Below are positions 54,380 through 62,946 of a stretch of 62,946 bases of DNA, in pieces. The notes under the pieces are model-generated. The model did no database searches. It saw only the letters and a list, made by a program, of their open reading frames with translations, and was not told the DNA's origin. This DNA is from an uncultured bacterium (GTDB lineage Bacteria; Bacillota; Clostridia; Lachnospirales; Lachnospiraceae). The first letter of the stretch is position 1, and every line of letters starts with the position of its first letter. The DNA is taken from the NCBI GenBank assembly GCA_947567075.1, contig CANOLZ010000003.1:1-62946 (forward strand), given 5' to 3'. The position numbers and the translations under genes are program-made.

Positions 54380-54689
54380 AATAAACTCCTCCTATAAAAT
54401 AAAATATTCTATTATGTTCTTTCAATTTCCCTGCTTGGGTAACTGATTGTTTTATTCTAAATGATAATTGTGTCTAAATTGTGAATATATTCTTTTTATA
54501 TTCTTAATTTGCCTTCATAATTCTTAAGCAAAACCTATTATTTTTCTTTATAATATGAACAAATTATTAATAAAAAAAGTCTTTATTCATCTGGAAAATA
54601 TCATTTCTTATAAAAACTCCTTATCTCTTCTGCCTTTTCATATTAGATATGCATAAAACAATTTCAATTTACCAAATAGAAATTAGCAC
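54380..54689. other. Intergenic stretch, mainly A+T
   Basis: No gene, hairpin or clear promoter was seen in these 310 bases. A minus-strand sequence TTCACA...TAGAAT near 54,450 could be the lipoprotein promoter but is weak. Confidence 0.3.
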
Positions 54690-55730
54690 TTATTTCCAAT
54701 ATGAACAAGCAATTTCCCTAAGACGCACCTGTTCTTTTAAAATCTCCATAATCTCCTCTTTATTCTCCTCTGTCACATATACTCCAAATCCTTGGGACTG
54801 CAATTCCTTTGATACTCCCTGGCCAAACATAGCTTGAATCATCACATCACCTGCTGAAGGTTTAAAATGACTTGTCTCATAATAATAATCATTATTTAAA
54901 GTAACATTATTAAACCCGCTGAAATTATAGTATGGAACAACATCAGCCAATGCCTCTAGAAAATCCAGATATCCATGTTCCACATCTTTTGCATATGTGG
55001 TAGCATGGATAGGATTGGTAAATACAGTGAGAGAAATTCCATATTCCTGACATAAATCCCTTATCTCCCTAATTTCATCTATTACTTGATCAAGCCTTGG
55101 ACTATAGTAATCTGCCCAATAAGGAACATTTGCGTTTTCATCAAAAGGCCTCTCCACCGTTAAATCCTCAGTGCCTGTTCTATAATAACGCTCAACCTTT
55201 TCCAAATTTGGCTCCCCATATTTTCTAATGGTTTTTAGCGACTGTAATGTAGTAATAATATCTAAATACCGAATATAAAAACCAAGCTTATCATAAAGAT
55301 CTCCCTCGTAGGGAAAGCTTAAACGGTATAACTGTCCCTCGTGCCAGGCAGGATCTACAAAATATGAAATATCGTCTACTCCCATGAGTACATTTTTAGG
55401 AATTACTCCATGGCTTATAAAAGCCTTTAACGTTTTTAAATGCTCATAAGGGAGACCTTCCGAGTACATCATATCATAATAGGATCCTCCTTTCATTTTC
55501 TCTACATCCATGAAGCCTACTCTGGAAGAGCCAAATAAATAAGAGTCAAACTTATCTGGATGTTCTATAATATACTTTGTCTTAAAATAATTTTTATTAG
55601 GCTCTACTCCATTATCTCTTATTCTATCTGCATGGAAAATATTATAAGGGTCGATGAGTACATTCACTGGAACAACTGCCCCTCCTATTAACAAGACAAA
55701 TATAACTACTTTTATAATAAACTTTCTCAT
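54690..55730 (-). CDS. SGNH-type hydrolase/acyltransferase partner of the MBOAT protein
   Basis: The 346-residue protein has an N-terminal membrane helix, then a DltD/AlgX-like SGNH domain with the nucleophile motif LFGSSRVGF and the late Asp/His motif ETSHFKPSAGD. It would transfer acyl groups to a surface polymer outside the membrane. I chose the ATG at 55,728-55,730 (MRKFIIKVV); the open frame extends to a TTG. It follows the MBOAT gene, and the pair is the usual two-part acylation system. Confidence 0.85.
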   Translation of the reverse strand: MRKFIIKVVIFVLLIGGAVVPVNVLIDPYNIFHADRIRDNGVEPNKNYFKTKYIIEHPDKFDSYLFGSSRVGFMDVEKMKGGSYYDMMYSEGLPYEHLKTLKAFISHGVIPKNVLMGVDDISYFVDPAWHEGQLYRLSFPYEGDLYDKLGFYIRYLDIITTLQSLKTIRKYGEPNLEKVERYYRTGTEDLTVERPFDENANVPYWADYYSPRLDQVIDEIREIRDLCQEYGISLTVFTNPIHATTYAKDVEHGYLDFLEALADVVPYYNFSGFNNVTLNNDYYYETSHFKPSAGDVMIQAMFGQGVSKELQSQGFGVYVTEENKEEIMEILKEQVRLREIACSYWK

Positions 55731-55763
55731 ATAAATAACCAGCCCTTTCCCCAAACCCTTTTT

Positions 55764-57191
55764 CTAAAACTGAAAGTAAATAAACTGCTGACTTGTGCCA
55801 TTATGAATTTTTAAGACGACAATAAGGAGCACAATGGCAAAATAAAGGAGCCAGCGCAAAGGAAGACAAAGCTTTCCCATTTCCTTTAGCAAATCTTTTT
55901 GTTGGTTAAAGTAGTCATAAAGCAGGAGACACATAAGAAGCCCTCCTATTCTCACCACATGTTTCCCACTCATTCCTAAGTCTGAAAAGGCCTGGGATAG
56001 AGACCATCCCTGAAACATGTTCATTATAAAATATACAGCATCTTCCCATGTATTTGCCCTGAAAAAAATCCAGGCAAAATTCACGAGGAGGAATGTTGCT
56101 ATAGTAAATCCTACTTGTCTAATAAATCCTTGTCGTTTTTTCCAGGAAGAGGGAACTATGTTCTCCATCACTTGGAAAAGGCCATGGATCCCTCCCCATA
56201 TTACAAAATTCCAGCTAGCCCCATGCCAAAGGCCGCTTACAAGAAAAGTAATAAGCACATTCCAGTTATTTCTTATTTTCTTTACCCTGTTTCCTCCAAG
56301 TGGAATATAGACATAATCCCTAAACCATTGGGATAAGGAAATATGCCACCTGCCCCAAAATTCTTTAATGGACTGGGCAAAATAAGGGCTTTTAAAATTA
56401 TCCATGAGTTTAATGCCAAAAAGCCTTGCAGCGCCAATGGCAATATCCGAATATCCTGAAAAATCACAGTAAATCTGAAAGGTAAAAAGAAAAGAAGCAA
56501 TGACAAAAGAAAGACCCTCGTAGTTCCTCACATTGTTAAAAATAACATCCACATACTTTGTGAGAGCATCTGCAATAACTAGCTTTTTTATAAATCCTAG
56601 AAGCATGAGCCTTAGTCCATATACTCCTTCATCATAGTCAAAGGCCTTCTCTCTCTTTAGCTGTGGCAAAAGCTTCTTAGCCCTGTCAATAGGTCCTGAT
56701 ACTAAGTCAGGAAAAAAAGAAAGGTAAAGGGCATAGTAGCCAAAATGCCTTTCTGAAACAATGTCTCCCCTGTATACATCTAAAACATAGCTCACAGCCT
56801 TAAACGTATAAAAGGAAATGCCAATGGGCAGCAAAAACCGAACTGTAACTGGAGTCATTGGGATGGAAAAGACCTGAAACACCCGTGCTATTGACTCACT
56901 GACAAAGTTAAAATACTTAAAAAAGAACAGTACAACAAAGCTTGAGGAAACACCCAGCCACATCCAAAGCTGTTTTCTCCTCTTCTCTATTGCCTGCTCT
57001 ATCATCCTTGCACAAAAATACGTTGTTCCTGTTATAAATAAAAGAAGGACTGCATACTTTGCATTCCAGCTCATATAAAAATAATAGCTGGATACTAGTA
57101 AAAAGATCCATCTATACTTTTGATGTACTGCCCAGTATAGCAAAAACACAACAGGGAAAAATACGGCAAATGCCAAAGAATTAAAAATCAT
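55764..57191 (-). CDS. MBOAT-family membrane O-acyltransferase
   Basis: The 475-residue protein has many membrane helices and the DltB/AlgI signature (PIGISFYTFKAVSYVLDVYR; GRWHISLSQWFRDYVYIPLG; the catalytic-His segment VSGLWHGASWNFVIWGG). It moves acyl groups across the membrane to the SGNH partner. The start is the ATG at 57,189-57,191 (MIFNSLAF) after GAGAGGGCCGGAAC. Whether the target is alginate-like or teichoic-type is unknown. Confidence 0.92.
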   Translation of the reverse strand: MIFNSLAFAVFFPVVFLLYWAVHQKYRWIFLLVSSYYFYMSWNAKYAVLLLFITGTTYFCARMIEQAIEKRRKQLWMWLGVSSSFVVLFFFKYFNFVSESIARVFQVFSIPMTPVTVRFLLPIGISFYTFKAVSYVLDVYRGDIVSERHFGYYALYLSFFPDLVSGPIDRAKKLLPQLKREKAFDYDEGVYGLRLMLLGFIKKLVIADALTKYVDVIFNNVRNYEGLSFVIASFLFTFQIYCDFSGYSDIAIGAARLFGIKLMDNFKSPYFAQSIKEFWGRWHISLSQWFRDYVYIPLGGNRVKKIRNNWNVLITFLVSGLWHGASWNFVIWGGIHGLFQVMENIVPSSWKKRQGFIRQVGFTIATFLLVNFAWIFFRANTWEDAVYFIMNMFQGWSLSQAFSDLGMSGKHVVRIGGLLMCLLLYDYFNQQKDLLKEMGKLCLPLRWLLYFAIVLLIVVLKIHNGTSQQFIYFQF

Positions 57192-57275
57192 AAGTTCCGG
57201 CCCTCTCAAAATTTTTTATCATAATTTCTTCATTATAACTCAAAAATTCCTCTCCGGCAACGTTTTTCCCCATTT

Positions 57276-57713
57276 TTAAATAACATACTGGCTTCCCAAT
57301 CTCTCCTGTTGACGCTCTAAAAGATCTTCAATGGTCACATTGTCTACTACATTGTTAATAGCTTGCTCCAGCTCTCTCCAGACGACTAAGGTGTCACATG
57401 TATCACATCGCTCACACTCCACATCATCATCCTCCAAACACGCTACTGGAGCCAAGCTTCCTTCTGTCAGCCTTAAAATCATACCTACTGTATAATAAGA
57501 AGGAGATTTTGCAAGTCGATAGCCCCCCTGGGCTCCCCGAACACTTTTCACATACCCAGCTTTATTTAAAATAGCTATAATCTGCTCTAAATATTTTTCA
57601 GATATTCCCTGACGCTCTGCAATCTGTTTTACTTTAATATATTCTCCATTATTATATACAGCTAAGTCCAGCATAACCCTGACAGCATATCTTCCTCTTG
57701 TGGATATTTTCAT
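57276..57713 (-). CDS. RrF2-family transcription regulator
   Basis: The 145-residue protein has an RrF2 winged helix (GRYAVRVMLDLAVYNNGEYI, ISEKYLEQIIAILNKAG, VRGAQGGYRLA) and a cysteine-rich segment CLEDDDVECERCDTCDT that could bind an iron-sulphur cluster, as in IscR. It is encoded after the PatB and CysK genes, so a sulphur-metabolism role like CymR or IscR is plausible. Confidence 0.9.
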   Translation of the reverse strand: MKISTRGRYAVRVMLDLAVYNNGEYIKVKQIAERQGISEKYLEQIIAILNKAGYVKSVRGAQGGYRLAKSPSYYTVGMILRLTEGSLAPVACLEDDDVECERCDTCDTLVVWRELEQAINNVVDNVTIEDLLERQQERLGSQYVI

Positions 57714-57724
57714 CCTCTCACCTC

Positions 57725-57777
57725 AAATATGTATTTAATATGTATTCATTATATCCTTCATTTCTATACTATGTCAA
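57725..57777 (-). promoter_or_regulatory. RrF2 promoter and candidate operator
   Basis: On the minus strand TTGACA (57,772-57,777), 18 bases, TATAAT (57,748-57,753). Two nearly identical tandem copies of AATACATATT(A/T) follow at 57,725-57,746, just downstream of the expected start. They may be an autoregulatory site. Confidence 0.65.
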
Positions 57778-57800
57778 TGGGAAAGTCTGAGAAGGCAATG

Positions 57801-57824
57801 CCCTGCCTCTGCAAACAGGCAGGG
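57801..57824. other. Strong hairpin after the PatB gene
   Basis: CCCTGCCT and AGGCAGGG pair around an eight-base loop between patB and the RrF2 gene. There is no following T-run on either strand, so it is not a typical terminator; it may protect mRNA or pause transcription. Confidence 0.5.
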
Positions 57825-57842
57825 TGTGTCTGTCAGTACTCT

Positions 57843-59036
57843 TTATGTAAAACTGGCTTTTAAACGGTTCATTGCCTCTTCCAATATTTTTCTTGGACAT
57901 GCAATATTTATGCGTTGAAACATTCCACTTTTCCTACCAAACATACTTCCTGGATCTAACCAGAGTTTTGCCTCCTTGACGATTCTTTCATTTATTTCTT
58001 CTTCTGTCATGCCAAGCCCCTTAAAATCAAGCCATATAAGGTAGGTTCCTTCTGGCTCCACCAACTTTATGTTTGGTAAGTTGTCTTCTAGGAAACTTCT
58101 TACATAGTCTAAATTTCCTTTTAAGTATTGTTTTAACTCTAAAAGCCATGGCTCTCCCTTCTCATAAGCGGCTTTACATGCAGTCAGACCCATTATATTC
58201 AGCTCATCATACCCTGTTTTCCAAATAGCATACTCTACCTTTTTTCTCCATTCCTTATTAGGAATAAAAATATTCGATATTTGAAGGCCTGCCAAGTTAA
58301 AAGTTTTACTAGGGGCTGTGCAGACTATGGAATTCTCCTGAAACTCTTCTGAAATGCTGGCAAAAACAGTATGTTGATGTCCCTTGTATGTAAAATCACA
58401 ATGAATTTCATCGGAAACGATTTTTACTCCATATTGGCAGCAAAGTTCTCCAACCCTCCTTAGTTCTTCCTTTGTCCATACTCTTCCAACTGGATTATGA
58501 GGGCTGCATAAAATAAACATTTTCACATGTTCCCTTTGTATCTTCTCCTCCATATCCTTAAGATCCATTCTGTATTTTCCATTTTCGAAAATCAGCTCAT
58601 TGTTCACTAGTTTTCTTTTATTTTTTGTTATAATGGACGCAAAAGGATAATACACTGGCTGCTGAATGAAAACTCCATCCCCCTCTTTTGTTAATGCTCT
58701 CACAATAGAGGCAAGGGCAAATACAACACCTGGAGTTTTTACAAACCATTCCTTTTTTGGCGTCCAGGAGAAATGCCTGGAAAACCAATTCCTAACTGCC
58801 TGATAATACTCTTCTTTTCCTTTAGAATAACCAAAAATTCCATGTTCCACTACTTTATGCAATTCCTCTAAAATTCCATCGGCAGTTCGAAAATCCATAT
58901 CAGCAACCCATAGAGGAAGGAGGTCTTCTGGCATATTCCTTTCTACAGCAAAATCATATTTCAAACTATTTGTATTTTTTCTATTTATTATTTCATCAAA
59001 ATGATAATGATTCACAGTATTTTCCATTCCTTTCAT
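57843..59036 (-). CDS. PatB/MalY-type cystathionine C-S lyase
   Basis: The PLP enzyme of about 397 residues has LPLWVADMDFRTADGI, IVSDEIHCDF and the PLP-lysine motif APSKTFNLAGLQ. It cleaves cystathionine or cysteine C-S bonds. The start is uncertain: I took the ATG at 59,034-59,036, with a GTG nine bases upstream and another ATG nine bases downstream as alternatives; no site stands out. It follows cysK by 24 bases. Confidence 0.88.
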   Translation of the reverse strand: MKGMENTVNHYHFDEIINRKNTNSLKYDFAVERNMPEDLLPLWVADMDFRTADGILEELHKVVEHGIFGYSKGKEEYYQAVRNWFSRHFSWTPKKEWFVKTPGVVFALASIVRALTKEGDGVFIQQPVYYPFASIITKNKRKLVNNELIFENGKYRMDLKDMEEKIQREHVKMFILCSPHNPVGRVWTKEELRRVGELCCQYGVKIVSDEIHCDFTYKGHQHTVFASISEEFQENSIVCTAPSKTFNLAGLQISNIFIPNKEWRKKVEYAIWKTGYDELNIMGLTACKAAYEKGEPWLLELKQYLKGNLDYVRSFLEDNLPNIKLVEPEGTYLIWLDFKGLGMTEEEINERIVKEAKLWLDPGSMFGRKSGMFQRINIACPRKILEEAMNRLKASFT

Positions 59037-59060
59037 CCCAGACACCGAAATGACAAAAAT

Positions 59061-59996
59061 TTATTCCTCAGCAAACATAGGAGTGGACAAGTATCTGTCT
59101 CCTGTATCAGGAAAGATGACAACAATATTTTTTCCTGCATTTTCCTCTCTCTTTGCAAGGCTGACTGCCGCACATAGGGCTGCTCCTGATGAAATCCCAA
59201 CTAAGATTCCTTCCTTAAGGGCAATTTCCTTTCCCATGGCAAATGCCTCCTCGTTTTCCACAGGAATAATTTCATTATAAATAGACGTATTTAAAATAGA
59301 GGGAACAAACCCTGCTCCTATTCCTTGAATTTTGTGAGGTCCTGGAGTTCCTTTGCCAAGTACTTGTGAACCTGCTGGCTCTACTGCTACAATTTGAATA
59401 CTCTCCTTCTTAGATTTCAAATATTCTCCTGCTCCAGTAATCGTTCCTCCTGTTCCTACCCCAGCTACAAAAATATCTATGTTTCCCTGGGTGTCCTCCC
59501 AAATTTCTGGTCCTGTTGTCTTCTTATGAATTTTTACATTGGCCTGGTTGTCAAACTGGCCCAAAATAATAGAACCTTCTATTTCCTTGTTGAGCTCCTC
59601 TGCTTTTTCAATAGCTCCCTTCATTCCTCTGCTTCCGTCTGTCAAAACTACTTTTGCCCCATAAGCTTTTAATAAATTTCTTCTCTCCACACTCATTGTC
59701 TCAGGCATTGTGAGAATTGTCCTATATCCCTTTGCCGCTGATACAGCCGCTAATCCAATTCCAGTATTTCCACTTGTTGGCTCAATAATAGTAGCTCCCG
59801 GCTTTAATTTCCCCTTTTCCTCAGCATCTTCGATCATTGCCAAGGCAATTCTATCTTTTACACTTCCAGAAAGATTTAAATATTCTAGTTTTGCAAAAAT
59901 CTTACAGGAAAGCCCTTTTTCCTTCTCTATATTCCCTAACTCTATGAGGGGTGTCTTTCCAATTAACTGTGTGGCTGATGTATGTATTTTTCCCAT
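59061..59996 (-). CDS. cysK: Cysteine synthase A
   Basis: The 311-residue O-acetylserine sulfhydrylase has the PLP-lysine in NLSGSVKDRIA, the substrate loop EPTSGNTGIGLA and GTGGTITGAGEYLK. The start is the ATG at 59,994-59,996, eight bases after GGAAAGG. It has a near-consensus promoter. Confidence 0.95.
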   Translation of the reverse strand: MGKIHTSATQLIGKTPLIELGNIEKEKGLSCKIFAKLEYLNLSGSVKDRIALAMIEDAEEKGKLKPGATIIEPTSGNTGIGLAAVSAAKGYRTILTMPETMSVERRNLLKAYGAKVVLTDGSRGMKGAIEKAEELNKEIEGSIILGQFDNQANVKIHKKTTGPEIWEDTQGNIDIFVAGVGTGGTITGAGEYLKSKKESIQIVAVEPAGSQVLGKGTPGPHKIQGIGAGFVPSILNTSIYNEIIPVENEEAFAMGKEIALKEGILVGISSGAALCAAVSLAKREENAGKNIVVIFPDTGDRYLSTPMFAEE

Positions 59997-60048
59997 TTTT
60001 CTCACCTTTCCTTAATTCCTACTTATCCAATAGGTTTATCATGAATTA

Positions 60049-60077
60049 ATTATATATAGTTTAAACTTATCTGTCAA
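60049..60077 (-). promoter_or_regulatory. cysK promoter
   Basis: On the minus strand TTGACA (60,072-60,077), 17 bases, TATAAT (60,049-60,054), a perfect consensus. Downstream, CCTATTGGATAAGTAGG is an imperfect inverted repeat that could be an RrF2-regulator site. Confidence 0.8.
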
Positions 60078-60391
60078 CCCATTTCCCATTATTTGAGAAA
60101 ACAATGATTTTTCATATTATTTTCAGCCTGAAAATACTTCCCTATTTTTTATGTAAGATTTAAAATCTCTAAACTGGTGTTCATAATCCCTTAGAAGTTC
60201 TCCTCACACTTCTCTTCTATCCTTTCGTTTTACACAATTATATGCTATAATTTTATTTAACACTATAATATGATACAAAGGTCTAAAAGTTATGCTCTTC
60301 ATATCTCCATGAATAAACATAAGTTTTAATCACAACATCATACGATTTATTTTTAGCTCTAATAGAAAGTAAAAAAGGAAAGAGGAAACAT
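60078..60391. other. Intergenic stretch before the carbamate kinase gene
   Basis: No gene or convincing hairpin was seen. Two TATAAT-like hexamers (60,246-60,251 and 60,264-60,269) could belong to a + strand promoter, but no good -35 stands at the right distance. Confidence 0.3.
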
Positions 60392-61324
60392 ATGTACAAG
60401 AAAAAAATCGTTGTTGCTTTAGGGCATGACGCCCTTGGCTATAATTTACCACAACAGCGGGAGGCAGTTACAAAAGCAGCCGTTGCTCTGGCTGACCTCA
60501 TTGAAGCAAACGGACGCCTTATTATTACCCATAGCAACGGCCCCCAGGTCAGTATGATCCACAAGGCGATGAATGAACTAGGAAGAATATATCCAGAATA
60601 CACCCCTGCTCCCATGAGTGTCTGTTCCGCTATGAGCCAGGGGTATATTGGTTATGATATTCAACAGTCTCTTCGTTCAGAGTTACTATCCAGGGGAATT
60701 TATAAAACCGTTTCTACTATTTTGACTCAAGTAGTCGTAGATCCTTATGATGAAGCCTTCTATGAACCCAACAAAATTATTGGCCGCATTATGTCCAAAG
60801 AAGAGGCTGCCTTGGAAGAGGGAAGGGGAAATTATGTTACAAAACTGGACGAAGGATTTTGCAGAGTGATTGCTGCGCCTAAGCCTTTGGAAATTGTAGA
60901 ATTAGACGCTATTCGAACACTGGTCAATGCAGATCAGATCGTCATTGCTGGAGGAGGGGGAGGCGTCCCTGTTATTGAACAATCTCACTCTTTAAAAGGG
61001 GCAAGTGCAGTTATTGAAAAAGACATTCTTGCCGCCAGGCTTTCTATTGATTTAAGAGCAGACCAGCTTATCTTTTTAACCGAGGTAGAAAAAGTTAAAA
61101 AATATTTTGGCTCTGAGCAAGAAGAAGAAATTGAATTTATGAGGCTGCAGGCTGCAAAAGAATATATTGAAGAAGGGCATTTTGGACAGAGAACTATGCT
61201 TCCCAAAATTGCAGCAGCAGTGGAATATTTAGAGGCAGTTCCCCATGGAAATGTACTTATCACTTCCTTAGAGCATGCTGGAAGAGCCTGCAAAGGATTA
61301 ACTGGCACTTTAATTATTCCATAG
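60392..61324 (+). CDS. arcC: Carbamate kinase-like protein
   Basis: The 310-residue protein belongs to the amino-acid kinase fold with HSNGPQVSMIH, VVVDPYDEAF, IVIAGGGGGVPVI and SLEHAGRACKG. Carbamate kinase uses carbamoyl phosphate to make ATP in the arginine deiminase or purine-degradation pathways. The usual opening motif ALGGNA is ALGHDA here. No arcA or arcB gene is nearby, so its pathway is open. RBS is GGAAAGAGGAAACAT. Confidence 0.88.
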   Translation: MYKKKIVVALGHDALGYNLPQQREAVTKAAVALADLIEANGRLIITHSNGPQVSMIHKAMNELGRIYPEYTPAPMSVCSAMSQGYIGYDIQQSLRSELLSRGIYKTVSTILTQVVVDPYDEAFYEPNKIIGRIMSKEEAALEEGRGNYVTKLDEGFCRVIAAPKPLEIVELDAIRTLVNADQIVIAGGGGGVPVIEQSHSLKGASAVIEKDILAARLSIDLRADQLIFLTEVEKVKKYFGSEQEEEIEFMRLQAAKEYIEEGHFGQRTMLPKIAAAVEYLEAVPHGNVLITSLEHAGRACKGLTGTLIIP

Positions 61325-61329
61325 ACCTT

Positions 61330-61761
61330 TTAAAAGGAAGTTAAGAGAGCCCCAAGAAGAATGAAAAGATCTGAAAGATTAAAAATCATTCTTCTCAACC
61401 AATCCCATCTTACGTTCAAACTAAAATAGTCTACTACATGTTTTCGCATAATACGATCATAGCTGTTACTCATCCCTCCTCCCAGCAGGAGGGAGAGACC
61501 TAGCTTTTTCCATGTTCTCTTTTTTGTCCCCATCTCATAGAGGAAAAGGAAAAAGACAAATACAGTCATGAAAGCAGAGCAAAAGGCAACTGTCTTTCTT
61601 TTTCCTTCCATAAAGTTTAACATAGCTCCTTTGTTGTAATGCCTTCTTAATATAATTCTGTTGTTTAATATGCGCTTCTCTCTCCCCTCCCCCTTTTCTA
61701 CCTTATTTTTAATACAAAACTCCAAAATAAAAATTCCTAAAAGAATAATAAAATATCCCAT
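61330..61761 (-). CDS. LspA-like signal peptidase II homologue
   Basis: The 143-residue protein has four hydrophobic segments. The LspA motifs are present in diverged form: YNKGAMLN, SNSYDRIMRKHVVDY and FNLSDLFILLG, with both catalytic Asp candidates kept. It lacks the usual N-terminal part and is short, so it may be a second, specialised copy. Clear start AGAGAGGAAGT-ATG. Confidence 0.75.
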   Translation of the reverse strand: MGYFIILLGIFILEFCIKNKVEKGEGREKRILNNRIILRRHYNKGAMLNFMEGKRKTVAFCSAFMTVFVFFLFLYEMGTKKRTWKKLGLSLLLGGGMSNSYDRIMRKHVVDYFSLNVRWDWLRRMIFNLSDLFILLGALLTSF

Positions 61762-61784
61762 ACTTCCTCTCTTTCTTCTGTTTT

Positions 61785-62060
61785 TTACCGATTTGTCAGT
61801 GCGTCAAAGACTCCTTTAATATTTAATCTTCCAAATCCCCATTCCCTATTGGGATAAACTTGATCTATCTCCCTTTTTGCCCCTCTTATAAAATAATTTT
61901 TAACGTCTACAGAATTGACTCCCGAGGCATTTTTTTGAATCACTGCCCACTCTAAAAACTGAGCAGCAGCGCCAGCCGTAATAGCTGCTGCCAGACAGGA
62001 GCCTGAATTCCCTTGGATATCTACTCCTGTCTGTGTGTTAATAATTACAAAATTTTTTTC
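61785..62060 (-). pseudogene. C-terminal fragment of a subtilisin-like (S8) protease
   Basis: The minus-strand frame reads VDIQGNSGSCLAAAITAGAA, then WAVIQKN, VKNYFIRGAKR and YPNREWGFGRL, ending at a TAA at 61,785. It matches the end of clostridial Csp/S8 proteases. The catalytic Ser position (G-T/S-S) reads G-S-C, so the serine is replaced by cysteine. The rest of the gene is missing; a truncated serine recombinase gene abuts it. Confidence 0.75.
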
Positions 62061-62062
62061 TA

Positions 62063-62946
62063 TTATATCTTGTTTTCTTTCTTTTGGACAGTATAATTTC
62101 TAGGAATCTTATTTTGTGCCCTTTCAAACATTTCTTTTGAAATAATTGCCTCATGAGTGTTTTCCACAATAATCCACTCCTTTCTATCCACATTTTTCTT
62201 TTTCTTGCTGCCCATTGTTTTTACTTTTTTTCTTCCATTTACCATGCAGCCTGTGTAAATAGGATTTTTGATTATCCGGTAAATGCTCCCTTCATTCCAT
62301 CTTTTCTTTTCCTTCTCTTCCTTTTTTCTGTATTTTTTTTCTAAATATTCGAAGGGAGAAGAAATATTCCTAATATTTAGGTGATGGGCAATCTCTCTCT
62401 TGGAAATTCCCCTGCATGTTTTTTCAAAAATTTCCTTTACAATAGGAGCTGCTTCTTGATCTATACAAAGTTTATATTTATTGCTTTCTATTCTTTTGTA
62501 ACCATAAGGAGGAAGTCCTCCCAAAAATTTTCCTCTTTTCCTTCCTGCTTCCAACCCAGCTTGTATTTTAAAAGATAAATCTCTGCTGTATAACTCGTAC
62601 ATTACATTTCGAAATGTAACATCCATGCCCGGCCATGCTTGTTCTTTACTATCATAATTGTCCAGGACAGACAGAATTCTTATATTTCTCCCAGGATATC
62701 CTTCCTCTATATAATACCCTATCTCTTTATAATTTCTTCCTAGTCTGGACAAGTCCTTTACTAAAATACAATCTACTTTCTTGTTTTTTACTGCCTCTTC
62801 CATTTCCAAAAATCCTTTTCTCTGTAAATGGGTTCCACTGCATCCTTCGTCTAAAAACTCTACTACCTCTGCTCCTTTCAACTCTTCCCTTTCTTCTATA
62901 TATTTTTTTAGGAAAGCTCTTTGGTTTTCAATAGAATCTCCCTGCT
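62063..62946 (-). CDS. Large serine recombinase, open at the edge and C-terminally truncated
   Basis: The frame is open to the window edge. Visible are part of the resolvase domain (GDSIENQRAFLKKYI, DEGCSGTHLQRKGF, LVKDLSRLGRNYKEIGYYIE) and the recombinase domain (GGLPPYGYKRI, IYRIIKNPIYTGCMVNGRKK, ISKEMFERAQ). The expected zinc ribbon and coiled coil after this point are absent: the frame stops after a short Lys-rich tail, two bases before the protease fragment. The catalytic serine lies outside the window. It is probably a broken remnant of an integrative element. Confidence 0.85.
   Translation of the reverse strand, partial: QGDSIENQRAFLKKYIEEREELKGAEVVEFLDEGCSGTHLQRKGFLEMEEAVKNKKVDCILVKDLSRLGRNYKEIGYYIEEGYPGRNIRILSVLDNYDSKEQAWPGMDVTFRNVMYELYSRDLSFKIQAGLEAGRKRGKFLGGLPPYGYKRIESNKYKLCIDQEAAPIVKEIFEKTCRGISKREIAHHLNIRNISSPFEYLEKKYRKKEEKEKKRWNEGSIYRIIKNPIYTGCMVNGRKKVKTMGSKKKKNVDRKEWIIVENTHEAIISKEMFERAQNKIPRNYTVQKKENKI

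Overview
The window looks like the chromosome of a low-G+C, Gram-positive anaerobe of the class Clostridia, probably Lachnospiraceae. The signs are AGGAGG-type ribosome sites, clostridial sigma-A promoters, lipoproteins with a Gram-positive cell plan, ComEA/ComEC, a GerMN lipoprotein, a flagellin/FlaG pair and an RrF2 regulator next to cysteine genes. No rRNA, tRNA or CRISPR array was seen. The genus is inference.

Region 1 (1-22,570, all on the minus strand, so read right to left) is the most unusual part. It is one long operon that looks like a contractile injection system related to type VI secretion. Transcription starts near 22.5 kb. The order is: secreted vWA protein, large sheath-like protein, two Hcp/TssD-like tube proteins, a hairpin terminator or attenuator, J-domain protein, two FHA proteins, an intact PP2C phosphatase, a degenerate PP2C fused to a membrane segment and helical repeats, two unknown proteins, a SAP-Hsp70-like ATPase, a baseplate-like protein, a DcrB/Eag-like protein, a VgrG-like spike, a pentapeptide-repeat protein, a possible Imm11-like protein, a DUF4280 (PAAR-like) protein with a toxin-44-like C-terminus, a candidate immunity lipoprotein with a decayed tandem copy, a membrane protein, and a gene cut by the left edge. 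No ClpV-type ATPase, TssJLM membrane complex or Ser/Thr kinase is visible. The J-protein/Hsp70 pair is a candidate replacement for ClpV. The operon continues past base 1, so these absences are provisional.

Region 2 (22.6-28.1 kb) starts with insertion-sequence debris. It then holds a tyrosine recombinase flanked by perfect 25-bp inverted repeats (23,757-23,781 and 25,129-25,153), which is the layout of an invertible DNA switch. Just outside the right repeat is a three-gene glycan cassette (UDP-GlcNAc 2-epimerase, formyltransferase, PIG-L deacetylase) that the switch may turn on and off.

Region 3 (28.1-53.2 kb) is mostly housekeeping: carbonic anhydrase, a glycosyltransferase, mutY, a DUF1653 protein, tdk, flagellin and flaG, holA, a comEC/GerMN/two-component/comEA cluster, an orphan solute-binding lipoprotein, the arginine operon argC-GNAT-argJ-argB-argD with divergent argG and ArgR-type boxes, a DUF1266 lipoprotein, an amidase and a chemotaxis receptor.

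Region 4 (53.2-62.9 kb) holds gene remnants behind a Fur-like promoter, a lipoprotein built on 16 tandem 15-bp repeats, an MBOAT/SGNH polysaccharide-acylation pair, an RrF2 regulator with PatB and CysK, a carbamate-kinase-like protein, an LspA-like protein, and a junction where a C-terminally truncated large serine recombinase abuts the tail of a subtilisin-like protease whose catalytic serine is a cysteine.
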